From JBBQVK01 sp038211735 (lineage in GTDB: Bacteria > Patescibacteriota > Gracilibacteria > Absconditabacterales > Absconditicoccaceae), in NCBI GenBank assembly GCA_038211735.1, contig JBBQVK010000001.1, positions 612,679 to 676,678 on the forward strand: a stretch of DNA of 64,000 nt, in the 5' to 3' direction. The notes beneath the pieces were generated by a model. The model was not told where the DNA came from, ran no database searches, and saw only the letters and a program-made list of their open reading frames with translations. The first letter of the stretch is position 1. Every line of letters starts with the position of its first letter. Below are positions 1-9,399 of the stretch, one piece after another. Made by a program: the position numbers and the translations under genes.

Positions 1-785
1 GAGTAGATCTGACTAACAGAAATTATTTGATCGAACGTAAGTGGTGGAAGTATAGAGTGAATAGCTTTGGCGAGGAGTGTTTTTCAGCTTCAGGGTGGAC
101 CGATCATAAGAAGGTTGTGCATGCCAGATGCGGCTATAGTCAGCGCTCTTTTCGCGACTATATGCCCTTTTATTTCTTGTAGATCTAGTAATCACTCTTG
201 GATTGAACCAATTTTCTGCTGAGGGATTTTCTGTCCTCATACCACAGGTAAAATACATGTCTCGTTGTGTCACTGTCTGACAAGTTCTCAAAACTCTTTG
301 ATTGGATATATAGTAATATTTTTCAAATATTTAATCTCATCTACATTTTCTGCTGGCACAAAAAAAGTAGTTCGTCACTTTCTGTATGCACTTATCACAC
401 ACGGAAGAAGTCCGTCTACTCTCTTCACTGAACCATCAAGACCAAGTTCGCCAAAAAACAAACTTGTAGAAAATATTAGTTGTTGTTCTGGGGAAATATG
501 TTCAAGTAGTCACAAAATAGCTACCGCCATAGGAAGATCAAATGTTGTTCAGATCTTTTTGAGGTGTGATGGTGCTAGATTTAAAACTATCTTTTGTGGA
601 GGAAACTGAATTCATACGTTTCTAAAAGTAGATCTAATTCTCTCTTTGGCTTCTTTTATCGCTGTATCGGGCAGTCAGATTATCTCTATTCATGGAAGTG
701 ATCTGTTTGTATCTGCTTCTATAGTTACTTCATAGCCGGTTAGTCAGATAGTGGTATACGTTTTCACTTTCGCTATTTGGTTCAT
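1..785 (-). CDS. comM: ComM/YifB family Mg-chelatase-like AAA+ ATPase (3' part beyond the window)
   Basis: Partial gene whose first 261 codons run off the left edge. The N-terminus (MNQIAKVKTYTTIGLTG, then LPGIEIIGLPDTAIKEAKER and VLNLAPSHLKK) follows the lonB-like N-terminal domain of YifB/ComM proteins. A Walker A motif (MIGPPGSGKT) lies near residue 238, followed by ILPPLTFDQ. In ComM of other bacteria this hexameric helicase drives branch migration during natural transformation. Several glycines, including ones in IEIIGLPD and TIGLTG, are written TGA, so the gene is unreadable with the standard code. The ATG at 783-785 directly follows an in-frame stop. comEC lies in the same window, which fits a DNA-uptake role, although that link is inferred. 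Confidence 0.9.
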
Positions 786-802
786 TTAGTAAGTGAAAAT
801 AA

Positions 803-828
803 AAGCGAACCGATAGTTCGGACCGCTT
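803..828 (-). terminator. Hairpin terminator after the DG-repeat pilin-like gene
   Basis: Read on the minus strand, an 11-bp stem (AAGCGGTCCGA with TCGGTTCGCTT, one T-T mismatch and one G-T pair) is followed by TTATTTT. It lies between the stop at 876 and the comM start at 785, so comM may have its own promoter or depend on readthrough. Confidence 0.65.
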
Positions 829-875
829 TACCATACATAATACAAAATCACTTACACAGAATTTATATAGAATTT

Positions 876-2093
876 TTATCCTCAAGCAGTAGGGAGGAGA
901 TTTGTGATGAGATTAACAATAATTAAAGCAAGAATTGCTATTCACACACCAATTGCCAAGTAGAGTAAAACATTCATTCATTTTTTAAGTTTAGCTGAGT
1001 CTCATCTCGCGGTAAGAATAATATACCCCGAATATATCGCTACACCAAGCGAAACAGAAACTAATATAATCCATATCCGTCCGTTAGATTTTTTGAAAAG
1101 ATCTATAAAACTATTTTTCACCTCTTGTGAAGTAAGAAATGGTTGGTCTCCCACGATATCTGCCTCTCTATTATAACCTCGAGGCATCTCAATCCTTATA
1201 TTACCAATATTTGGTGCGAACGAACCATCCAATCCAGGATCATCAATATTATTAACTGTTCCATCTCAATCGCCATCTCAATCTCAATCTCAATCGCCAT
1301 CTCAATCTCAGTCTCAATCTCAATCTCAGTCTCAATCTCAATCTCAATCTCAATCTCAATCTCAGTCGCCTCCAGAACATCCTTCTCCTACACATGGTGG
1401 CACTATTCCATCACCATCACCATCTCAATCTCAATCTCAGTCTCAGTCTCAGTCTCACCCACAATCTCATCCACTACACGTACCAGTCCCATTGTCGTCT
1501 CCTGTCATACTCTCTCCTGTTCAATTACATACATGACAGAGTTCGTAAAATTCCGCTGGGAGCGCTCCTGCCTCTTCTCCTACTACTTGTCAGGCGCGAT
1601 TTATCATAATAAAATATGGAATTCCCAAGAGTGGTCATCCCCCATATAGTCCTGGAATTCAATTAAACGAACCTTGTGTTAGCTCTCTAGATCTTTGTCA
1701 GATAAATGTTTGAGCGCCACCAATTGCTTGTAGCCGTGTGTCTAGTGTGTTGTTTTCCACAATTGTAAGGAAGTCGCATGTAGAGTTTTCGCCAACATCT
1801 TCTTGAAAATTTTCGTCATTATTATGTTCTATAGCAAAATCAATACAGTGTGTACATCGGTCTGCTGAAAGATCTAAGACCATATACTCACTATCAAACT
1901 CGCCAGAAAGCCTGGAAGAAAGCCCAGCACTATCTCTCAGATGAAGATTTTGTTCGTCAGTTAATGAAAGTGTAGTTAGTTCAGAACACTCTCCTGTTCA
2001 CTGAGCTAGCACTCTTCCCCCAATAGAAAATAATACAACACTAAAAAATAGCGATAAAATAACTCTTTTATAGATAGTCGATTCTGTATACAT
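876..2093 (-). CDS. VirB2/TrbC-like two-TM protein with a long extracellular Asp-Gly repeat
   Basis: A 405-residue protein beginning with a signal peptide (MYTESTIYKRVILSLFFSVV). A Cys-containing region follows (CTHC, CELCHVC-like pairs). Next come two Asp-Gly repeat blocks, about 8 DG pairs at nt 1407-1457 and about 18 at nt 1260-1370, separated by a short Cys/Pro segment. Two C-terminal membrane helices contain IYSGYIILTARGDSAKL, which matches IYSGIKIMLALGDSGKL in the neighbouring 139-residue protein, so the two are paralogues. Most glycines in the repeat are TGA. The pilin-like tail suggests an envelope or type IV secretion-like subunit, and the DG tract may bind calcium; both roles are inferred. 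The start ATG at 2091-2093 lies 47 nt after the preceding stop. Confidence 0.85.
1260..1457 (-). repeat. Hexamer repeat GATTGA/GACTGA encoding (Asp-Gly)n
   Basis: The plus strand shows TCAATC / TCAGTC units repeated with a 6-bp period from 1260 to 1370 and again from about 1407 to 1457. In the minus-strand gene these read GAT-TGA or GAC-TGA, that is Asp-Gly under table 25, with occasional GGC, GGT or GGA. Simple-sequence DNA of this kind is prone to slippage, but slippage by whole hexamers would keep the frame. Confidence 0.9.
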
Positions 2094-2140
2094 ACAACCA
2101 AGAAGTGAATAAATATTCTGTCTATATTCAGTTAAATATT

Positions 2141-2560
2141 TCACAGGCTACTACGCGTCAACGATGTAATGAGGTAAATTATTGCAACACTTAGTAATGC
2201 AATCAACACTCCTAGAGCAACCATACCAGCTTCTTTGAGCGCGGTATTTAGCTTTCCTGAGTCACCCAACGCTAACATTATTTTTATTCCACTATAGATC
2301 AAAAGAGGTATCGCTAATATCACCGCTAGTCTCAGCATAAATCTTGCTGTTCTGGTAAGGATAGACTCCCCTCCGGCAGAGTTTCATGCATTCTTAAATA
2401 GATCATCAGCTTCAACATCTGAAGAATAAGGGTCTCATTGACCTCTATGTGATTCGCGATACGCGTCTCTTAATCGGTCACTTCTAGGAGACTGTGCAAA
2501 AGATATGCTTACTACTCAGAAAGCGGATAGAGCAAAGAATAAGAGAAAAATATTTTTCAT
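2141..2560 (-). CDS. VirB2/TrbC-like pilin-type membrane protein
   Basis: A 139-residue protein with a signal peptide (MKNIFLLFFALSAFG), a polar stretch with two TGA-coded glycines, and two C-terminal hydrophobic helices (LRLAVILAIPLLIYSG and MVALGVLIALLSVAII) joined by a short loop containing GDSGKL. Cleaved-signal plus two-helix architecture is typical of VirB2/TrbC pilins, and such proteins recur in CPR genomes. The start at 2558-2560 is 4 nt downstream of the preceding gene's stop, so the two are co-transcribed. The next gene encodes a paralogue with a DG-repeat region. No VirB4-like ATPase is visible here, so a complete secretion system cannot be claimed. Confidence 0.8.
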
Positions 2561-2564
2561 GGGG

Positions 2565-2975
2565 TTATATAAGATTCAAAAGTTCTTCTGCGTCTTTCTC
2601 ATCTTTCTGTTGATTAGCTGCCTCTTCGGTTTTAATGTTTTCTACAGCTTTTACGTATCACTGTTCCTGTCGCTTAGTAAGATATTTTTCTTTAATTTCG
2701 TTTTTCTTTTTCTCGTATTTTTCATCGATTTCTTGAAGTTTTGTTTTCTCTTTTACAAGGATAGCTTCTAATTTGTTGATCTGATCTTGATTCATAAGCG
2801 GTAACAGATTGAATCGATTTTGTTTCTCTTCTTTCGTATCAATTGACCTAGAACGCAGGACCATTTCTATAATCCCTGGCATGTCTTTCAAAAATTCTTC
2901 GGGTATAACAAATGTTGAGGCTAATTCCCGGATATCTTGTGGGAGGTATTGTTGAATTGCTTGTTGGTCAGTCAT
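2565..2975 (-). CDS. Helical, coiled-coil-rich protein of unknown function
   Basis: 136 residues with no signal peptide or membrane helix. The N-terminal third (QQYLPQDIRELASTFVIPEE) looks globular. Residues 60-136 are rich in Lys and Glu and probably form a coiled coil. One TGA-coded glycine lies at nt 2658-2660 and the real stop is TAA at 2565-2567. The gene sits in an apparent operon with an upstream 71-residue helical protein and two downstream pilin-like genes, so it may be a cytoplasmic partner of that system. I do not recognise the family. Confidence 0.75.
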
Positions 2976-3010
2976 CTAAGTTTCGTTTTTTATAAAGTGT
3001 TTGTTGTAAT

Positions 3011-3226
3011 TTATTTGTTGTCTTTTAGGTTTTCATCGATTTTTTGTAAGTTTTTTTCTAGTTCTTTATTTGCAATTGATTCATCATAAAGGCGTTGTTG
3101 TTCTGCAGAATGGATAATTTCATCACTTTTTTTATATGACTTTAACATCTTTTTCATCATTTTTTTTAACTCTTGAGGCGACCATCTTTTTTGTTGCCCA
3201 CCTCCCGCGTAAACCTCATCACCCAT
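3011..3226 (-). CDS. Small charged helical protein, first gene of the pilin-like operon
   Basis: 71 residues, strongly Lys/Glu-rich (for example KKMMKKMLKSYKKSDE), beginning MGDEVYAGGGQQKRWSPQEL. No family recognised. A TTGACA / TATACA promoter with a 16-bp spacer ends only 3 bp upstream of the ATG, so the transcript would begin at or inside the first codon. Either the mRNA is leaderless or an internal start is used. It probably leads the operon containing the next two or three minus-strand genes. Confidence 0.6.
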   Translation of the reverse strand: MGDEVYAGGGQQKRWSPQELKKMMKKMLKSYKKSDEIIHSAEQQRLYDESIANKELEKNLQKIDENLKDNK

Positions 3227-3229
3227 CGG

Positions 3230-3257
3230 TGTATAATTTTTGTAAAAAATCTGTCAA
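3230..3257 (-). promoter_or_regulatory. Sigma70-type promoter for the pilin-like operon
   Basis: On the minus strand, TTGACA (3257-3252), a 16-bp spacer, then TATACA (3235-3230). The spacer contains a 15-mer (ACAGATTTTTTACAA) that recurs inside tilS and in the promoter before the pyruvyl transferase gene. Confidence 0.7.
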
Positions 3258-3442
3258 AAAACTGTAAATATGTGTAAAGAAAGTATACTTATAGAGCTAG
3301 TTTTTGTCAAAAAATTGTATTCTAAGACAACCGAAGTGAGCTAATCTATTAGTTTGGCTGTATCTAACCAGAAATTTACACTATTTAATGGAGTAAATAG
3401 TCGATATTATGTAGGAAATATATAGTTACTTAGATACCTATA

Positions 3443-4768
3443 TTAATAATAACCAGTCAGTTGTTCTAGAGGTAATACAGCAATAATTTCGCCTTTCTTT
3501 TCAATAACAGGGATAAAGTTCCTTCGGAAATTAGGGATTTTTTTGTTTAATAGTCGTTTTTTTACTCTTTTCCCTTTCCGGCGATCACCTTCTCTCGGGA
3601 ATCTAATTACTCCTCCAATAAGCTCTTTGTTAGAAATACACCAAACAAAATCGCCTAAATTATAATTCCCTAATTTATCTATTTGTCGTTCTTTTTTGTT
3701 TTCAATTTTCCAAAACTCTTGGGGATGTCAAATTACATACAATTTTTTGTGAGCAATAAAGAAATAGTAGTTGTTAAATTTTATATGTCATTGTTTTCAT
3801 GTTGTCAAAAATTTGTAAAAAATCTGTAAAAAAGTACCAGATCCTTGCTGAGAAATGTCTAGTTCTTTAAGAAGATATATTGTCTCATATATAGATTTCG
3901 GTAGATCAAACCTACAATAAGTGGTGTAATCTCATCGGTAGACAGATCATGACAAGTTGTAAAAAGTTGGCATAATTCCTTGGCTCTGAGCATCTAAAAA
4001 CTCATAAAGTAATTTCCAACTATTCCAAAACGATTCTCCAGACTCCTTACCGCCAAGTTTTATAAGTTCTGGTAATATCTCATGTCTAAGTTTATTTCTT
4101 TTGGAAACAGTACTATCAAAGTTTGAGTTGTCTTGCATATGTGGGATATTGTTCTCTTCGCAGATTTTAGAGATACGATCTTTGGGGATTGCTAATAAAG
4201 GACGTAGCAAAAGATACTCTTTTCATTTTTTGGTTGTTACAATTTCCGCCGCTTTCATATTTTGAACTCATTTGATCCCAGCTCAACGAGTCATATGTAG
4301 TAGACTTGTTTCAATACGGTCTGTAAGATTATGTCATAATATAACTATTTGTTGTCATCTTATTTTATTTTTTGGCTTATCTAAATAAGTTGATTTAGTT
4401 ATAGAAAGGTGTTTTTCAATAAACTCTTGTCTAACTTCTCTAAGCGCTGCTTCAGTTTTTTTGGTTCATGTATAGACAAAGCAAACTACCTTAAGTTCGC
4501 CAAAGTAATGATGGATAAATATCTCTTCATTATCGGTTTCTGGTCTAGTTTTATGATTAATATGTAAGATAGAAATAGTAGACAGATCTTGTCATGTTTG
4601 TTGGAAATAATCTATTACACTACTAGCTAGTAACATACTGTCTGTACCTCATGATACACATAATGTCAAAGGAGTATTTGGAAGTATATGTATATCGAAA
4701 AATTCGAAGAGTTGTTTCTTTTCAGGAAAAGAGAGTTTAGGAAATTTAATTTTACTTTTGCGTCACAT
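3443..4768 (-). CDS. tilS: tRNA(Ile)-lysidine synthase
   Basis: 441 residues. TilS attaches lysine to C34 of tRNA-Ile(CAU) so that it reads AUA. The PP-loop ATP-pyrophosphatase motif SGGTDSMLL lies near residue 40. The conserved segment RPLLAIPKDRI followed by SNFDSTVSKRNKLRHEILP is characteristic of the family. The C-terminal domain (GDRRKGKRVKKRLLNKKIP, then FIPVIEKKGEIIAVLPLE) is present, so this is a full-length long-form TilS. The sequence MGRKSKIKFPK starts at 4766-4768 and the stop is TAA at 3443-3445. Several glycines are TGA. No neighbour is functionally linked except the divergently transcribed yceD-like gene. Confidence 0.93.
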
Positions 4769-4847
4769 TGCAATTTCTATATAATTTTATATAAAAATTA
4801 GGTTCTATAAGTAATTTATAACGATTTTATTCTCAATAGCTTTCTTA

Positions 4848-5330
4848 ATGCAGGACCATAATTTTAAAGTAAAGATAGCGGATTTATTGAAAGATAGCTC
4901 GCATACTGACACGATACAATTTACTGACAAGTTTTCAACACTTCTTCCACAAACTCAAGAGGGCATACAAGCTCTAATTAGTTTTCATGGAGGAGATAAT
5001 AAAACAATCTTTTTTTTGATAGAAGAGGCTTCCGTCCTCTTTACTGCAAGTTGTGATCGTTGTGGGAAGGAGGTTAAAAAAGAACTTTATATAGAAGATG
5101 TTGATGGGAAAGGATATGTCGATTTAATTTCAGAAGACGATGACTGAGCCACTATTTCAATCAACTCGAAAGATGGAATGATGGATATAGAAGATTTTCT
5201 CATTCAATCTCTTTTATTGACTGATGACATCTCTACGGTGTGTGAAGATTGTCAGAAAAAAGCTAATAAAGAAGATGATGGAAATTTATACTGAGAAACC
5301 AATGTATCGACAATAAAACGAGTAAAATAA
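4848..5330 (+). CDS. DUF177 / YceD-like protein
   Basis: 160 residues. It carries the CDRCGKEV motif near residue 69 and a second CEDC motif near residue 131, the paired CxxC pattern of DUF177/YceD. These proteins are needed for 23S rRNA accumulation and are often encoded next to rpmF; no rpmF follows here. Two glycines (nt 5145 and 5292) are TGA, and the TAA stop is at 5328-5330. The region before the start is A/T-rich with no Shine-Dalgarno sequence. It is divergent from tilS. Confidence 0.75.
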
Positions 5331-5459
5331 ACAAATAATTAACATTTTTTCTGTATTATTATGATTATTATTTTATTTATATTATAATATAACAAGTAAA
5401 GAGAATAATTAAAGAAATAGTTTCATATCTCTTCCTTTAAAAAATTCTGTTCGTAAGGT

Positions 5460-5479
5460 TGTGTGATTTATTTCACACA
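5460..5479. promoter_or_regulatory. Perfect palindrome with CRP-like TGTGA-N6-TCACA half sites
   Basis: Two 7-bp arms (TGTGTGA and TCACACA) separated by TTTATT lie 8 bp before the ATG at 5488. The layout equals the CRP-family consensus. So close to the start it could also act as a 5' UTR hairpin or repressor operator. No regulator gene of this family is visible in the window. Confidence 0.45.
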
Positions 5480-5487
5480 TCACCTGT

Positions 5488-8187
5488 ATGAAAAGCTATT
5501 TTGTAGTAGGAAGTATAAGCTTTTTTTTGTCGAGTTCTTATGTTTTTGGTTGAATAGATTGAACTAAACTAGCAGAGTTGTCAGGACAAGATCTACTAAT
5601 TTTTTCACTTATTGATAGTTGACACGACTTGACACTAGACGATACTTGAACTAGAAAAGAGACTACCTGATTTCAGAATAGTTCTACAGATATATCTACC
5701 AATAACGGAAATTCTATTAATTCAGAGATTTTAACGTCTCTAGAATCATCTCAAGAAGTAGTAGAAGAAATTTTACCACTCATTACTACTTGATCGATCT
5801 ATATCAGTGAAATTTTCGCGAGAGATACCGCATTCCTCGGTGAGTATATTATCATAGAGAGCTTTATCGAGTACTCGGGTGCTCTTGAGGTCGTTGGCTT
5901 GGGACAATGAAATGCGAGTAAAATAATAAATATATCAATTTCCCCCTGACAGAAAGCTATTATTACCGATTCTCCTTCCAAAATTACAAACCGATCAGGA
6001 CTACTTTTACCTATATCGTCAATTACTCTTACTGACGATGGGGAACAACTACAAATAAAACTTACTTGAGGTATTATTACTGATCAAGTAATTTTTCACT
6101 CATCTTCTTTAGATCAATCACTCTTTTACACAGATAGTGACAGTAGTGGAAATAGAGTTTTTTCTACTTTTTGAGTGCCAACTCCTTTTACACAAACTTC
6201 TTTGTGAACGTGACAGAATGAAACATGAACTACTACTGGAGACACAACAATATTGACATGACAGACATTTTCTGGCGACAACCAAAACATGACATGAATA
6301 GTTTGTATAGAATCAACTACCCAATGAACAGTTACTATTTCTGAAATTCATCCGTTTGATACAGAATTATTCCCTGAGTATATCGAGCTTTTGGTAGATT
6401 GAGTTTATACCTCACCAATTACTATTGTTTGACTTTGACAGTGACAGACATCAAAAACAATCACTCTTTCTGTTTGAGATAGGCGCGTTATACTTACTAA
6501 TGATAAAACTTTTTTTCCAGTTTCTACAAAAGTTATAGAACTCCCCTCTATCTCACTTACTGATTCAGGAGAGCCTTTACAAATAATTTGACAAAGTTGA
6601 CAGGTTTTAGACAGCGCTGTCTATACACAGTGAATCCAAGGTAAATCCTTATATCTCTCATGAAATAGTAGTGAACATATTTTCTCGCAATCGGATTTTC
6701 CTTCTCCAGGGTTTGACCTTAGCCAAGTAAATCACTTACTTTTTGACAGAAATTTTACAAATTTTTACAGTTGTTCTATTGATTTACAACACACCGATCC
6801 GTTCTATGTTGGCAGCAAAATAAATATAATCGCCTCCTCCAACAATAAACAAATTCAAAATAACAATTCAGAATTTAGTTGTGAACGAAATCTAAATGAA
6901 ACGAACTATGAATTTACTTGATGTAACCCGACTTACTTCGAATTTAATACTGGCGGAATATTTAAAATTTGATTAACACTTCATGATCTCACTACCCAAC
7001 AAATTTGTTCAACTACTCTTTCACTTAACTACCCACCCAATCCAACCGCCTGACAAATCTGTAAACAGACCTACTACCAAGAATTATATTTGAAGCGAAA
7101 ATCGAAATTTGAATATCTAAAAAAATGAATCGGTTCGCTCGGATTTTCAGTCAATACAACAGGAGACGTAACCGAAAAATGAACAGCAACCTGACAACAA
7201 CTTTCGATATGGACAGGGAAAGTCCATATTGTGTCTATATTACCAAACCCAGCCTGAAAAGATGATAATCAAGAGTCTATAACTATTAAAAATACCGACA
7301 CACTCCCCTATGATCTTACTCAATTCGTTCTCTTTAACGGAAAATCAAAAAAGAAATTTCCATCAGACATAACACAATTAAAGGCTGGAGAACAGCGCAC
7401 AATTATAGCAACTTTATGACTTACAAACGGACCGACTTGTATAAAACTCCAAGATACAACAACCATTTTTGACACGTTTTGTTATCCAAAAGCTGCTGAT
7501 GGACAAGTATTTACTACTAGTTTAGATAGCCTACAAAACGTTGCAAATCAAGACCCAAAACTACTTAGTCAAATAACCATAGCGTTGGAAACCACCCAAG
7601 CTTGCGCGCTTTTTGACAAACAGCTAGTAGTCTGTAAAGCCTTAAAATTTGCTGACAGTCTTGTAAAGGAGTACAAAAAGCAGGCGGGTAGGACAGAAAG
7701 CGTAGAAAAAAAATTACTCAAAGAACAAGAAAAAACCGCCGTATCCAAAGAAAAACTCGCAGACTTAAAAACGAAAAGAGCAGAGGATAAGAAAGATTTT
7801 ACTCTAAAAACAAAAATTCAGAAAACAACAGAAACTCTTGTTCGTAATCAGGTTAGACTACTTCAATGATATACACAACTAATACTAGATGATCTCCAAA
7901 CAAATCGATATGACGTTTATAAAAACAGCTCTATTCCTACAGTTCGCGAGCTTTATTCTGCACTATCAAATGAACTAAAAAGCAATAAAACTATCCATAC
8001 CCGAGATGGAATTGATATAGCGACACAAGATATAGAAACCGCTTACAAGTTACACGAAAGAGGAGTAGTACCTTTACAAGAAACAGAAATTGACAAGTTG
8101 TATCTTGAAACAGCAGATATAACAGAAAAGACTATTGATGAATTTCTAAAAAATCTTATACTAAAAACCCAACAACAACCTCCATAA
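5488..8187 (+). CDS. Large secreted protein with lamin-tail-like domains and a C-terminal coiled coil
   Basis: 899 residues with an N-terminal signal peptide (MKSYFVVGSISFFLSSSYVFG). Three regions resemble lamin-tail domains (LTD): around residues 100-215 (YISEIFARDTAFLGEYIIIE), 280-400 (ISEIHPFDTELFPEYIELLV) and 570-680 (IVSILPNPAGKDDNQESITI). Residues about 710-790 form a Lys/Glu-rich coiled coil, followed by a helical tail. LTDs in bacterial secreted proteins are thought to bind envelope polymers or nucleic acids; the role here is inferred. Dozens of glycines are TGA, and Thr/Ser content is high, as expected for a surface protein. It is followed at 8298 by a polysaccharide-modifying enzyme. 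Confidence 0.85.
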
Positions 8188-8248
8188 AATATTGTAGTTT
8201 ATAATAGACACATATAGACAAAAATAACTAATATACACTTATGTCTAT

Positions 8249-8275
8249 TTTACAGATTTTTTACAACTTTATACA
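8249..8275 (+). promoter_or_regulatory. Putative promoter before the pyruvyl transferase gene
   Basis: TTTACA (8249-8254), a 15-bp spacer and TATACA (8270-8275). It closely resembles the operon promoter at 3230-3257 and shares the 15-mer ACAGATTTTTTACAA at 8252-8266. This placement favours the ATG at 8298 over the in-frame ATG at 8241. Confidence 0.5.
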
Positions 8276-8297
8276 GATTTTATACAGTAATTTGACA

Positions 8298-9245
8298 ATG
8301 AATTTTTATCTCAAAGGATATTACGGATACAAAAACCTTGGCGACGAGTTTTTGTTGTTATGATTACTTTTATGGTTAGCAGAAACAGCACAAGGCGGAG
8401 TTAATCACCTCGTTATTGAGACTAAAAATATTGAACGACTCACACAACGACTCACAAAAAACATTATGTATCTACCTATTCCGTTGGGATCTATAACTAT
8501 TACCTGAGCCAATAACTCTTACAAAAAAGACCCAAACTATATAAAAATCTTTGGTGGAGGAGAAGTTGTTTCTGATGCGAGACCATTCCCTTACAATGGA
8601 CGAAATTACTTATTTACCTTTACACAGACTATATTTTACCAACGTTATTGGATTCTTGGGGGAGTGGGAACCGAAAAAAAACTCGGAACAAAATGGCTCT
8701 ATAGACAGTTCTTGAAACACGCAGAACGTATTGTAGTAAGGGAAAATTCGTCGTTTATAGTCGCAGAGAAATACTCACATAAAGTTGAACTTTATCACGA
8801 CTTTTGCTTCGATCTTCTAAACAAAATCTATCGTTTATGAGACAATCAGACTACTATGAATGGAGAGAAGAAAGATGGAAGCAAAACATTATTAGACACA
8901 TTACCCAAGAAAATCCTTATCAATACAAACAAATACATCCGAAACAACACAACTAAAGATAGGATAACCAACCTCTACCGTCAATTTCCAACTGCGGAAT
9001 ATTGGTTCGTACCAGCTGAAATATGAAGCGATAGTGTCTTATTTCCTCAGATTCAAGCACTTATCCCCACAATACAATTTTATAATCGAACGACGCATTC
9101 GGTGGAGGAGACCTGTCAATTTATCCAAACAATTACCTACTGATTAGCCGCAAGACTTCATGTTTTATTATTACTCAGCTACTTCAATATCTCATTTTCT
9201 GCGCTAGTCTACCAAGAAAAAATCACAAAAATGTTGAATGGATAA
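8298..9245 (+). CDS. Polysaccharide pyruvyl transferase family protein
   Basis: 315 residues. The N-terminus GYYGYKNLGDEFLLLG is the hallmark of the PS_pyruv_trans/CsaB fold (G-Y-x-G-x-x-N-x-G-D-E). It also has IFGGGEVVSDARP, WILGGVGTEKKLG and the late motif YGLAARLHVLLL, matching the family's conserved RLH segment. These enzymes transfer pyruvyl groups to cell-wall polysaccharides; CsaB-type pyruvylation creates the anchor for SLH-domain S-layer proteins. SLH-like surface proteins are encoded nearby (11.4 and 20.9 kb), so this enzyme may prepare their wall anchor (inferred). TGA codes several glycines. Confidence 0.8.
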
Positions 9246-9277
9246 AAAAGTTATTCAGAGATATAAACCCATACGAA

Positions 9278-9340
9278 ATCACACGAAATCACACGAACTC
9301 ATACTCATACTCACACTCACACTCGCACTCGCACAAAACC
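9278..9340. repeat. Short 6-bp tandem repeat (ACTCAT/ACTCAC/ACTCGC)
   Basis: The intergenic stretch before comEC holds two ATCACACGAA units and then about seven consecutive hexamers that change stepwise from CTCATA through CTCACA to CTCGCA. Nothing else is recognisable between 9246 and 9399 apart from A/T-rich sequence before the comEC start. Confidence 0.7.
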
Positions 9341-9399
9341 ACATAAACAAGCCCTTTGAGCCACGGTTTCAATAAAGGTTTTATGCTCTTCGCTTTTTT

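Noticed and set aside
13..330. Minus-strand frame at the left edge that is open in the standard code
   Set aside because: The neighbouring minus frame gives a clear ComM/YifB sequence with a Walker A motif.
1143..1649. Plus-strand reading frame rich in Ile-Ser repeats over the hexamer array
   Set aside because: It is the complement of the minus-strand Asp-Gly repeat gene, which has a signal peptide, paralogous membrane helices and continuous frame under table 25.
8241..8297. Upstream ATG for the pyruvyl transferase
   Set aside because: The stretch contains the promoter-like boxes, and the family N-terminus begins just after ATG 8298.
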